A DNA stretch of 64,000 nucleotides from positions 45,918-109,917 of the forward strand of contig DAORDH010000017.1 in the NCBI GenBank assembly GCA_035345875.1, written 5' to 3'. The translations under genes were made by a program, and so were the position numbers. The notes under the pieces were generated by a model. That model did not search any database, was not told the DNA's origin, and saw only the letters and a list, made by a program, of their open reading frames with translations. Shown in pieces: positions 1-7,858 of the stretch. Position 1 is the stretch's first letter. Each line of letters starts with the position of its first letter. This DNA is from UBA2033 sp035345875 (GTDB lineage: Bacteria > Spirochaetota > Leptospiria > Leptospirales > Leptospiraceae).

Positions 1-1
1 A

Positions 2-1288
2 ATTGATAAATCTACTCTCTATAACAAAACAAAGCTTCTTTCTGAAATTGAACTCTACGTAAAAAACCAACCACAGGGGAAAAAGGATTTAGTTATAGAA
101 GAGCTCGATCCGCCTATGCTACTTCGTGTTGTAAAATTCTATGATTCTGTATTTCTTACGAACAATATGTATATTGTTGCAAACTATCTCTTTCAGATTT
201 TAAATCTGATTGTAAAACAAGATGGAGTTGTAACAGAAGTAGAGAAAAGACTTTTAACTCGTTATCAAACCATTTTACATGAATCCAATGAAGATATTTA
301 TGCGGATAGCAAGTCTTCTAGCAAAGATTATCTAAATCTAAACTCTATCTTCAATGATTTCTTTGGAAGTGTTTCTACTACAATTCAAAAAGATTCCAAA
401 GACAAAAAGGAAAATAAAGAAGCGGCTAAAGAAGATAAACCGCAAGGAAATATCCAAGAAGCGGGAAAAGAAGAAGTATATGACCTAGACACTCTCATGA
501 AAGAGTTAAATGAACTGATTGGTCTTAGCTCTGTGAAAAGTGAAGTCTCAAATCTTGTCAATGTTCTAAAAGTAGAAAAACTAAGAAAAGAAAAAAATCT
601 TCCTGTTCCTGTAAGAAGTCTACATATGGTTTTTACTGGAAATCCGGGCACTGGTAAAACAACAATCGGACGACTCATAGCAAAGATTTTTAAAGCGTTA
701 GGCGTTTTAGAAAAAGGTCATTTGATTGAAACGGATAGGTCAGGACTTGTAGCCGGATATGTAGGACAGACAGCTAACAAAACCATTGAAATCTGTCAAA
801 AGGCTCTTGGTGGAGTATTGTTTATAGACGAAGCCTATGCCCTCGCAGAAGGCGGAGAAAATGATTTTGGACGAGAAGCAATTAACACTCTTTTAAAATT
901 CATGGAAGACAATCGAGCTAATTTTATTGTCATCGTTGCCGGTTATACGGATAACATGCAAGACTTCATCAATAAAAATCCAGGGCTTCAATCTAGATTT
1001 AATAAATACATTCTATTTCCAGATTATAGCCCTGAAGAACTTTTTTCTATATTCTCTTCTCTTACAAATAAATCTAAACTCAAACTGACAGAAGATGCTT
1101 CAGTGAAAGTAAAAGAAATTCTACAATCTCATTACGATAAAAGAGATAAGAAATTTGGGAATGGAAGATTTGCTCGAAACCTTTTTGAAAAAATTTATGG
1201 AAACCAAGCCAATCGCTTAGTCACACTCACCGATTTAAATGAAGAAGGTTTATCTACTATCGTTTTAGAAGATATAACAGATTTGTAG
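2..1288 (+). CDS. AAA+ ATPase, CbbX/SpoVK-like (5' end outside window)
   Basis: The frame is open from base 2, so the start lies upstream and the visible 429 codons are the C-terminal part. Walker A is GNPGTGKT, encoded near 645-665, and Walker B is VLFIDEAY, near 815-840, followed by an Arg-finger-like segment ending in SRFNKY. This arrangement is typical of the CbbX/SpoVK branch of AAA+ proteins, which remodel other proteins using ATP. The part before the ATPase contains a helical stretch with DGVVTEVEKRLL, resembling TerB-like domains, then a charged linker rich in Lys and Glu. The substrate cannot be told from context. The ATP-binding assignment is firm; the TerB resemblance is an inference. 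Confidence 0.88.
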   Translation: MDKSTLYNKTKLLSEIELYVKNQPQGKKDLVIEELDPPMLLRVVKFYDSVFLTNNMYIVANYLFQILNLIVKQDGVVTEVEKRLLTRYQTILHESNEDIYADSKSSSKDYLNLNSIFNDFFGSVSTTIQKDSKDKKENKEAAKEDKPQGNIQEAGKEEVYDLDTLMKELNELIGLSSVKSEVSNLVNVLKVEKLRKEKNLPVPVRSLHMVFTGNPGTGKTTIGRLIAKIFKALGVLEKGHLIETDRSGLVAGYVGQTANKTIEICQKALGGVLFIDEAYALAEGGENDFGREAINTLLKFMEDNRANFIVIVAGYTDNMQDFINKNPGLQSRFNKYILFPDYSPEELFSIFSSLTNKSKLKLTEDASVKVKEILQSHYDKRDKKFGNGRFARNLFEKIYGNQANRLVTLTDLNEEGLSTIVLEDITDL

Positions 1289-1291
1289 TTT

Positions 1292-1391
1292 TATTTTAAC
1301 GTCAGTTCGATGTAACAGATAATTTAAAGGATTACCACCTATTGCCGCGAACGAGCGGCAATGGATTTTGGGTGGAAAGACGATGGGCACC
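1292..1391 (-). repeat. Dispersed intergenic repeat, copy R1 (partial)
   Basis: In reverse complement this segment matches the end of copy R5 (50485-50570) almost base for base. Both share a GGTGGTAAT block, a terminal block close to TTACATCGAACTGACGTTA, and an inner hairpin. In R1 the hairpin arms are ATTGCCGC at 1341-1348 and GCGGCAAT at 1355-1362. The half carrying the CACCGATAACA block is missing, so this copy is truncated. It lies just downstream of the AAA+ gene. Confidence 0.85.
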
Positions 1392-1643
1392 AATAGGTTT
1401 TGTTATTTTCATTCTTTTACAATTATATCTTATGGTCCAAGTAGTGACGATGCAGAAAAATACTTGCACCTTGTGGATGATGGACAAATCATTTATCATC
1501 TAACTATTGGATTTACCGTCGTTAAAATAGAAGGTCTACTTCCAATTAAATCTATTGAATATAAAAATTCTATCTTTGAAACAAGATTTGATAAAATCCA
1601 ATGGTTTAAAAAAAACAACATACCTGTTCCCGACTGGATTTAA
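1383..1643 (+). CDS. Small hypothetical protein or gene remnant beginning in a repeat
   Basis: This is an 86-codon frame that I do not recognise. The ATG at 1383 follows GGTGG at 1371-1375, but both belong to dispersed repeat R1, and a further in-frame start at 1368 is also inside it. The rest (ending VPVPDWI-like, with a central hydrophobic stretch) has plausible composition but no motif. The simplest reading is the 3' part of an older gene whose front was replaced by the repeat, or a chance frame. No neighbour gives it a function. Confidence 0.35.
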   Translation: MGTNRFCYFHSFTIISYGPSSDDAEKYLHLVDDGQIIYHLTIGFTVVKIEGLLPIKSIEYKNSIFETRFDKIQWFKKNNIPVPDWI

Positions 1644-1797
1644 AAATTTCTATTACAAAAATTTAATAATTTCAAAAGTAATGGTAATTTTAAAAATGCA
1701 AGAAGGTGTTTTTTAAATAATAAAATCAACAGCCTACGACAGCAAGCCCTCCGCTAAGAGCAAACCTCATTTGAACGTTTGGTTCATCCAAACTCAA

Positions 1798-1820
1798 TCA
1801 TTGCTTTTATTCAGCAATGA
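1798..1820. other. Hairpin upstream of hldD
   Basis: An 8-bp perfect inverted repeat, TCATTGCT (1798-1805) and AGCAATGA (1813-1820), with a 7-base loop. No T-run follows, so it is not a classical terminator. It lies about 60 bases before the hldD start and could sit in its 5' leader. Confidence 0.4.
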
Positions 1821-1880
1821 TAATGTAAGGTGAGTTAAAATTAGAATTTACACCTATCTAGAATTTCTTCCAATGGAAGT

Positions 1881-2837
1881 ATGAAAAAGAAATTTATAGT
1901 TACTGGTGGTGCTGGTTTAATTGGTTCTAATATCGTAAGAGAATTAAATCAAATGGATGAAACAGATATTTTAATCGTGGATCATCTTGGAAATTCAGAA
2001 AAGTGGAAAAATTTACTCGATTTAAAATACAAAGATTATCTAGAAAAAGAAGACTTTCTATCTCGCATTCAAAATGGGAATCCATTTAAAAAATATACAC
2101 ATGCAATTCACATGGGTGCTTGTTCAAGCACTACAGAAACTAACGCATCTTATTTAATTCAAAATAATTTTGAATATACCAAAATCTTTGCTGATTATTG
2201 TCTATCAAATGAAACAGAATTTATCTATGCATCAAGTGCTGCAACCTATGGGGATGGAGCAAATGGCTACAGTGATTCTTCAGAATTATCCACTCTACGT
2301 CCTCTCAATATGTATGGTTACTCTAAGCATATGTTTGATCTATACGCAAAACAAAAAGGAATCTCAGATAAAATCACTGGGTTAAAATATTTCAATGTAT
2401 TTGGATTTGGCGAAGCGCACAAGGGTGACATGAGAAGTGTAGTTCTAAAAGGCTACGAACAAATCAAGTCGATGGGTGTTTTGAATTTATTCAAATCCTA
2501 TCGTCCCGATTATAAAGATGGAGAACAAAAAAGAGATTTTCTCTACGTAAAAGATGCAGCGCGTATAACGCTTTATCTATTACTCGAGAGAAAATATGGT
2601 CTCTACAATGTGGGGCGTGGAGTGGCAGAAACATGGAACGACTTAGGTAAAGCTTTGTTTAAAGCACTCAATCTTCCTACGAATATTCATTATACTGATA
2701 TGCCTGAAAGTCTAAGACCAAAGTATCAGTATTACACCAAAGCAGACACAGAAAAACTTTTAAAAACTGGGTATTCAGATGGATTCACAAGTCTTGAAGA
2801 AGCAGTAGAGGACTATGTGAATTTACTTCAAGCTTAA
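1881..2837 (+). CDS. hldD: ADP-L-glycero-D-manno-heptose 6-epimerase
   Basis: 318 codons, the usual length for HldD (RfaD). This short-chain dehydrogenase-type epimerase makes the L-glycero-D-manno-heptose donor for LPS inner core. The N-terminal nucleotide-binding motif GGAGLIG is at residues 9-15. The family signature ACSSTTE follows near residue 80, then YASSAATYGDG, and the catalytic Tyr-x3-Lys is Y145/K149. GGAAG just upstream gives a ribosome-binding site for the ATG. The stop overlaps the convergent moeB-like gene by a few bases. It fits with the heptosyltransferase at 36.3 kb and points to a heptose-containing LPS. Confidence 0.95.
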   Translation: MKKKFIVTGGAGLIGSNIVRELNQMDETDILIVDHLGNSEKWKNLLDLKYKDYLEKEDFLSRIQNGNPFKKYTHAIHMGACSSTTETNASYLIQNNFEYTKIFADYCLSNETEFIYASSAATYGDGANGYSDSSELSTLRPLNMYGYSKHMFDLYAKQKGISDKITGLKYFNVFGFGEAHKGDMRSVVLKGYEQIKSMGVLNLFKSYRPDYKDGEQKRDFLYVKDAARITLYLLLERKYGLYNVGRGVAETWNDLGKALFKALNLPTNIHYTDMPESLRPKYQYYTKADTEKLLKTGYSDGFTSLEEAVEDYVNLLQA

Positions 2838-3634
2838 TCCCAATTACACTGCGGAAGAACAATGTCCTTTATCTCTGTGATACTAGGACTTGTTCCGCAT
2901 AACGGACAATTTTTATTTTTATGAACCGGAATCTTTCTAAACTCCATTGATTTTGCATCAATTGAAAGGATACTCCCGAATAGCCCCTCTTCTACTCCGA
3001 GCAGAAACTTTATAGATTCAGTTGCTTGTATTGAACCTACGAGACCAGCTACACTTCCAATCACTCCTGCTTCTGCGCAATTTGGCACACTATCCGCATC
3101 CGGTGGGGAATGGAAAATACACCGATAGCAAGCAGTTTCTTCTGGTTTAACACCAATTACCTGTCCTTCGAAACGAAGAATTCCTGCGATCATCAGAGGA
3201 ATTTTATAAAAATAACAAGCATCATTTACTAGAAATTTTGTTTCAAAATTATCGGAACCTTCAATGACTAGACTGGATCCAGCAAAAATTTTTTCAATAT
3301 TGGAAGCATTCAATCTTTCATTGTAGGTAACTATTTTTATATTAGAGTTTAAATTTGTGATAACTTGACTTGCCTCTTCTGCTTTTGATTTATTGATAGA
3401 CTCTGTTCCATACAAAATTTGTCTTTGTAAATTGGTAAGATCCACTTTATCTGAATCTATAATTCGAATTTCTCCAATTCCAGCGGCAGCCAAATAAAAC
3501 AAGACTGGACTCCCTAGACCACCTGCGCCAACGACTGTGACAACAGAGGCTTTTAGTTTTTCTTGTCCTTTCCGTCCTACTTCGGAGAGTAGAATATTTC
3601 TAGAATAACGTGTGATTTCTGGAGCGGATAACAT
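2834..3634 (-). CDS. MoeB/ThiF-family adenylyltransferase (E1-like)
   Basis: 266 residues. These enzymes adenylate the C-terminal glycine of a ubiquitin-fold sulfur carrier (MoaD or ThiS). The ATP-binding motif GAGGLG is at residues 36-41, with DLTNLQRQ supplying the conserved Arg finger. Zinc-binding pairs are C169/C172 and C243/C246, and a candidate active cysteine is C186 in PNCAEAG. There is no C-terminal rhodanese domain, unlike MoeZ. No MoaD or ThiS gene is nearby, so molybdopterin versus thiamine cannot be decided. It starts 3 bases after the stop of the upstream HEAT-like gene and is probably cotranscribed with it. Confidence 0.9.
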   Translation of the reverse strand: MLSAPEITRYSRNILLSEVGRKGQEKLKASVVTVVGAGGLGSPVLFYLAAAGIGEIRIIDSDKVDLTNLQRQILYGTESINKSKAEEASQVITNLNSNIKIVTYNERLNASNIEKIFAGSSLVIEGSDNFETKFLVNDACYFYKIPLMIAGILRFEGQVIGVKPEETACYRCIFHSPPDADSVPNCAEAGVIGSVAGLVGSIQATESIKFLLGVEEGLFGSILSIDAKSMEFRKIPVHKNKNCPLCGTSPSITEIKDIVLPQCNWD

Positions 3635-3637
3635 AGA

Positions 3638-4096
3638 TTATTCTTTAAATCTTTTCTTGATTCTGTCAATGATGTCTGCTACGAATTCGTCCTGTCTATG
3701 ATTTATATCTGAATATTGAATTGCAGCTTTTGCGTCTGCCTCATATCCATTTTTTAGGGCGATATTTAAAATAGAAACAAGACAAGCATATACTACATCT
3801 GAATTGGAAACAGATATGATCTTATTCTTAAGCGTTGTAGTAGGACTTCCCTTCTCTTGGAAATACCCCAAGGCATTTGCACAGGATACAGCAACCTTAG
3901 GACTATCAGTCGTCTTCAAAGCCTCTTGCACTTCTGAAATATATTTTGTTTCTTTTTCTTTGCCTAAATAATTACAAGCTGCAATTTTGTCTGATTCGGT
4001 TCCAGAGGATAAATTCTTTATATGTATATCTATGGGAACCTCCGCACTAATAGAAATACAAGATACAGCGACTAACAAGGATATTCTTCTAATCAT
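3638..4096 (-). CDS. Small exported HEAT-repeat-like protein
   Basis: 152 residues from the ATG at 4096, chosen because GGGAG at 4106-4102 sits 5 bases upstream; a TTG at 4108 would place that site inside the gene. An N-terminal hydrophobic stretch (ISLLVAVSCISIS) looks like a signal peptide, possibly ending in a cysteine. The remainder has alternating helical segments (CNYLGKEKETKYISEVQEAL, VSCANALGYF) like HEAT/PBS-lyase repeats that mediate protein contacts. Function unknown. It lies immediately upstream of the MoeB/ThiF gene on the same strand. Confidence 0.7.
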   Translation of the reverse strand: MIRRISLLVAVSCISISAEVPIDIHIKNLSSGTESDKIAACNYLGKEKETKYISEVQEALKTTDSPKVAVSCANALGYFQEKGSPTTTLKNKIISVSNSDVVYACLVSILNIALKNGYEADAKAAIQYSDINHRQDEFVADIIDRIKKRFKE

Positions 4097-4265
4097 AACT
4101 ACTCCCAATTTTTTATGTTAAATTTATTTTATAAAAAATGAATGAAACTACAATCATTTTATAAATAGGAATAAAAGTAATCCATTTTTCAAACACCATA
4201 AAGTCTTATAATATTCCTCCATTTTTCTTTTTTTCTTTCCTAGATATTTTTAAATTTTTCCATGG

Positions 4266-5621
4266 ATGTATCAGATAAACATGAAACAATTTATAGCTTA
4301 TTATATTCTTATAAAATCAAAACTAAGACTCTTAAAACCAACACAATTATTAACTCTTGGTTTTTTATCCTATGTTTTTCTTGGAACCTTTTTTTTGTCA
4401 CTTCCCTTTTCCCAAAAGACAGAGATAAAATTTATAGATAATTTATTTAATGTAGTTTCAGCCGTATCCACAACAGGCCTTACTACTATAAGTGTAAGCG
4501 ACTCCTACTCCCGCCTTGGAGAATTTATACTTATGATTCTATTTCAACTCGGTGGAATCGGTTATATGACTATATCCTCTTTTATCATTATCGCAAGTGG
4601 GAAGCGTTTATCGCATACAAGAGAACAAATTTTAACTTCTGAATATACTTTACCAAAAGGATTTACAATTCGAGACTTCGTTTTTAAAATCTTTATTTTC
4701 ACAGTAATTATTGAAACAATGGGAAGTTTTATGCTCTACTTAGAGTTCCGATCAGCAGGTGTAAACAATCCTCTTTGGTCATCCATTTTTCATTGTATTT
4801 CTGCGTTTGCAACTGCCGGTTTCAGTTTAAATAATAATAGTTTAGAAAATTTTAAAACAAGTCCATTAGTAAATTTTACAATCAGTATTCTTTGCTATTT
4901 AGGTGCCCTTGGATTCATTGTAATCGCAGACTTTTGGTTTGCAGTCAGAAGTAAAGATTATAAAATTACTTTCACTTCAAAAATTATTCTGTGGGTAACA
5001 TTTGTTATCCTCTTCATTGAAGCTCCATTATTTCTTTTAATAGAACCATCTATCGCATCCTATACACTTTGGGAAAAAATACAAATATCTCTTTTTCAAA
5101 TTATGACTTCATCCACAACAGCAGGATTTAACACTGTATCTATTGGAGGACTCCATTCTGCGTCTCTAACACTCATCCTATTTGCAATGATTATTGGAGC
5201 ATCCCCAAGTGGAACAGGTGGTGGAATAAAAACGACAACATTCACAGCACTACTTGCCGTCACAATAAGTATGTTAAAAGGTCAGACTTATATTTCATTT
5301 TTTAAAAATAGAGTGCCATTGGTTCGCCTATTTACAGCCGTGTCTTCAGTAACGATTTATTTATTTGTTCTTACCTTAGGTCTATTTGCTTTAACTCTTA
5401 CTGATCAACAAGATTTTTTAAAACTCGTATTTGAATCTGCATCTGCATTGGGGACTGTGGGACTTAGCATGGGAATCACAGGAGATTTATCTAACTTAGG
5501 AAAACTCATTCTGACATTATTAATGTTTTTAGGACGTGTTGGTCCTTTAACAATTGGGCTCGCGATCCTATACAACCCACTGGAACATGATAGAATCAAA
5601 GATGCTGATCTAGCTGTTTAG
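4266..5621 (+). CDS. K+ transporter, KtrB/TrkH family
   Basis: 451 residues, polytopic inner-membrane protein. Four pore-loop signatures, each with the filter glycine, are visible in order: AVSTTGLTT, FATAGFSL, STTAGFNT and LGTVGLSM. The glycine-rich intramembrane segment SPSGTGGGIKTTT follows the third, as in KtrB, where it gates the pore. The length fits KtrB better than full TrkH. The usual cytosolic RCK partner (KtrA/TrkA) is absent from the window, so it must be encoded elsewhere. The region before the start is very AT-rich with no strong ribosome-binding site; the ATG at 4281 is an alternative start. Confidence 0.9.
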   Translation: MYQINMKQFIAYYILIKSKLRLLKPTQLLTLGFLSYVFLGTFFLSLPFSQKTEIKFIDNLFNVVSAVSTTGLTTISVSDSYSRLGEFILMILFQLGGIGYMTISSFIIIASGKRLSHTREQILTSEYTLPKGFTIRDFVFKIFIFTVIIETMGSFMLYLEFRSAGVNNPLWSSIFHCISAFATAGFSLNNNSLENFKTSPLVNFTISILCYLGALGFIVIADFWFAVRSKDYKITFTSKIILWVTFVILFIEAPLFLLIEPSIASYTLWEKIQISLFQIMTSSTTAGFNTVSIGGLHSASLTLILFAMIIGASPSGTGGGIKTTTFTALLAVTISMLKGQTYISFFKNRVPLVRLFTAVSSVTIYLFVLTLGLFALTLTDQQDFLKLVFESASALGTVGLSMGITGDLSNLGKLILTLLMFLGRVGPLTIGLAILYNPLEHDRIKDADLAV

Positions 5622-5717
5622 AAAAAGCATAAATCCAGTAAGAAATTGTTGTCAAAAAATTTCACTTGCATATTTTTACACATTTTATTAGTCTTATTGC
5701 ATATTTAGAGAGTCTTT

Positions 5718-5912
5718 ATGAAACATATATTTTATACAATACTTACAATTTTCCTATTTATCCAACTAACATCTTGCAGTTCTCAAGAAGTAAAAGAAGA
5801 ACAACCAGATGATATTTTAGAAGAAGAGCTTAGAGCAGAAGCAGAGCCAATACGTGAAATTAGAGAAAGGGATTTAAAAGAAGAAGTAAAACGTCCCATG
5901 AGGAAGAAATAA
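5718..5912 (+). CDS. Small charged lipoprotein
   Basis: 64 residues. The N-terminus (MKHIFYTILTIFLFIQLTSC) is a clear lipoprotein signal with lipobox LTSC. The mature part is about 45 residues, almost entirely Glu, Lys and Arg, and probably helical or disordered. I know no function for it. It ends about 10 bases before the PrsW-like gene, whose AAGGA ribosome-binding site overlaps this gene's stop, so the two are likely translated from one message. Confidence 0.75.
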   Translation: MKHIFYTILTIFLFIQLTSCSSQEVKEEQPDDILEEELRAEAEPIREIRERDLKEEVKRPMRKK

Positions 5913-5922
5913 GGATTCGTAG

Positions 5923-7782
5923 TTGTTAACATTTGAAAAAATATTCCTTTCCCTACTACCTATCCCTTTTTCTATTCTATTATATCAGAGATACTTTTTT
6001 CGTGGGAAAAGATATGGCATTTACCTTGATGCATTTTTATACGGTGTTTTACAAGCGGCGAGTTTACTCTTTTTATTTCCTTTTCTAGATGAATTTGTAA
6101 ATATTGATGCTAAAATTTTTACCGGCTTTTTCAGTGCTGCATTTATAGAGAAAACAACAGCATTCTTATTTTTATACTATCTATTAAAAAAACAATATTC
6201 AAGATTAAATGTAAACGAAAGCGTTTGTTTTGGAATGTTTTTAGGAATTGGCTTTGCAGCCCTAGAAAATGTTTTCTATGCAATCCAAGTTACTTCTTCC
6301 ACTATTTTTCTCAGAACCTTTACCTCTGTATTACTCCATATAACAACCTGTGGAATGATTGCTTATTATTTAGCTCTGAAGCAAGCTTATAATACATCTT
6401 TAAATAAATCTATTTACACAACGTATGCTTATATCCTGCCACTCATTTTTCACGGACTCTATGATTCATGTCTTCTAATTGGAAATGAAATTACATATAT
6501 AATTGGTCCGGAACTTGTATTTCTCATTTTAGCTTTAGAATATATGATGGCACGTGCTTTGTCTCTTCCCAACACAGAAGAACTGCATGAAAAGAAAATT
6601 TCTTTAGAGGACTGGGAGTCGATACAATTACAACCACAATATGAACGATGGATCATCCGATCTATGGGCAAAAAAAATGCTGAATTTGTTCCTTTTTTTT
6701 CTATCACTATTAGACCAGAGAAAGGATCAATAATTGTATTACTAACGTTAATCTCTATTGTATTCTACTTTTTCCAAACTCAGATGGTATTATTCTTTGA
6801 TTTAAAATTAAGTGAATATGAGCTAACAACGCTCTTCGCAATTTATCCCTTAGTTCTTGCATTTAATTTGTTTTTACTTGGGGCAATCAATCCTGAGTAT
6901 TTTAAAAATAGTATCATAAGCATTCCAATTATTATGGAAGTTAACGTTATTGGTGGTCTTGATTCAAAGTCAATGGTTGGTTCAGAAATAACAGCATACA
7001 ACAGTTTTCTTAGAACATTTGATACACTTCCTATTGGACATGAACTAGAAATTTCTTATCTTTATTCAGATTTTAAATCTCCTCCGATCAAAGGGAAAAT
7101 CATTTGGGATAATCACGAAGATTTTGAAAAACCAATGGGAAGTATTATTCGATTTGAAGAAACTCCAAAAGGATTTATCCGTTTTTTAGTTCAATATAAC
7201 CTTTATAAATTAGGAAAAGGAATTTTATATAATTTAAAATTTCCAGGATTCAAGAAGATTCGAAAACTTTTTGTAAAAGAATCCACGGTTATGGAACACA
7301 ATAATTATTATACCGCTGGAACGATTCTATTCAAGGAAGGAGAATCAGGAAAGAAATTTTATCTACTCAAAAAAGGAAGCATAGAAATCTGTAAGCATAC
7401 AAGTGCAGGTGAGAAAATTACTCTGAGCTTTGTGGAGTCTGGAGAAATTTTTGGAGAAATGGCAATTCTTGGAAATCAGCCTAGATCTGCATCTGCAGTC
7501 TGTATGACAAACTGTGTTGTCGCAACGGCTGACGGAGACAATTTAGAGGCTTTAATAAAGGGAAATCCTGACTTTTCTCTGAAATTGATACAGACTCTCG
7601 CTACCAGAATCAGTTATTCTGAAAAACTCTTAAAAAGTAGAATTCAAGAATTGGAAGATGCACTCAATCATGAGAAAGAAAAAAATCATAAACTGGAAAC
7701 TAAAGTATCCGAAATGATTCCAAAACCTGTTGATTTAAAAATTTCTCAGCATTCAAAATTTAGAAAGCGTCGTAAAACTTAA
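5923..7782 (+). CDS. PrsW-like membrane protein with PilZ-like and cyclic-nucleotide-binding domains
   Basis: 619 residues from a TTG start with AAGGA about 7 bases upstream. Residues 1-210 are multi-spanning and resemble PrsW-type (M82) intramembrane proteases: FxxxE is F111/E115 and HxxxD is H177/D181. The usual EExxK motif is degenerate (IEKTT, 75-79). Two more membrane segments lie near 268-290 and 302-320. Residues about 330-425 resemble a PilZ fold (KGKIIWDN, then PMGSIIRF) without the c-di-GMP-binding RxxxR or D/NxSxxG motifs. Residues about 460-570 form a cNMP-binding domain with a good phosphate cassette (FGEMAIL, then PRSAS, 510-524). A coiled coil and basic tail end the protein. 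PrsW activity is inferred, not certain. Confidence 0.8.
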   Translation: MLTFEKIFLSLLPIPFSILLYQRYFFRGKRYGIYLDAFLYGVLQAASLLFLFPFLDEFVNIDAKIFTGFFSAAFIEKTTAFLFLYYLLKKQYSRLNVNESVCFGMFLGIGFAALENVFYAIQVTSSTIFLRTFTSVLLHITTCGMIAYYLALKQAYNTSLNKSIYTTYAYILPLIFHGLYDSCLLIGNEITYIIGPELVFLILALEYMMARALSLPNTEELHEKKISLEDWESIQLQPQYERWIIRSMGKKNAEFVPFFSITIRPEKGSIIVLLTLISIVFYFFQTQMVLFFDLKLSEYELTTLFAIYPLVLAFNLFLLGAINPEYFKNSIISIPIIMEVNVIGGLDSKSMVGSEITAYNSFLRTFDTLPIGHELEISYLYSDFKSPPIKGKIIWDNHEDFEKPMGSIIRFEETPKGFIRFLVQYNLYKLGKGILYNLKFPGFKKIRKLFVKESTVMEHNNYYTAGTILFKEGESGKKFYLLKKGSIEICKHTSAGEKITLSFVESGEIFGEMAILGNQPRSASAVCMTNCVVATADGDNLEALIKGNPDFSLKLIQTLATRISYSEKLLKSRIQELEDALNHEKEKNHKLETKVSEMIPKPVDLKISQHSKFRKRRKT

Positions 7783-7825
7783 TTGATAAAGTCTTGAAAT
7801 TAATCTTGAATTTTGCAAGTCTATT

Positions 7826-7852
7826 CCTAAAGGAACATTGTTCCTTTAGGAG
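7826..7852 (+). promoter_or_regulatory. Hairpin covering the lruC ribosome-binding site
   Basis: CCTAAAGGAAC at 7826-7836 is the exact reverse complement of GTTCCTTTAGG at 7840-7850, leaving a 3-base loop. The Shine-Dalgarno sequence AGGAG (7848-7852) lies 6 bases before the lruC ATG, and its first three bases are paired in this 11-bp stem. The structure should hinder ribosome binding unless opened. Temperature, a protein or upstream RNA could be the trigger; the sequence does not say which. No T-run follows, so it is not a normal terminator. Confidence 0.7.
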
Positions 7853-7858
7853 AAAAAA

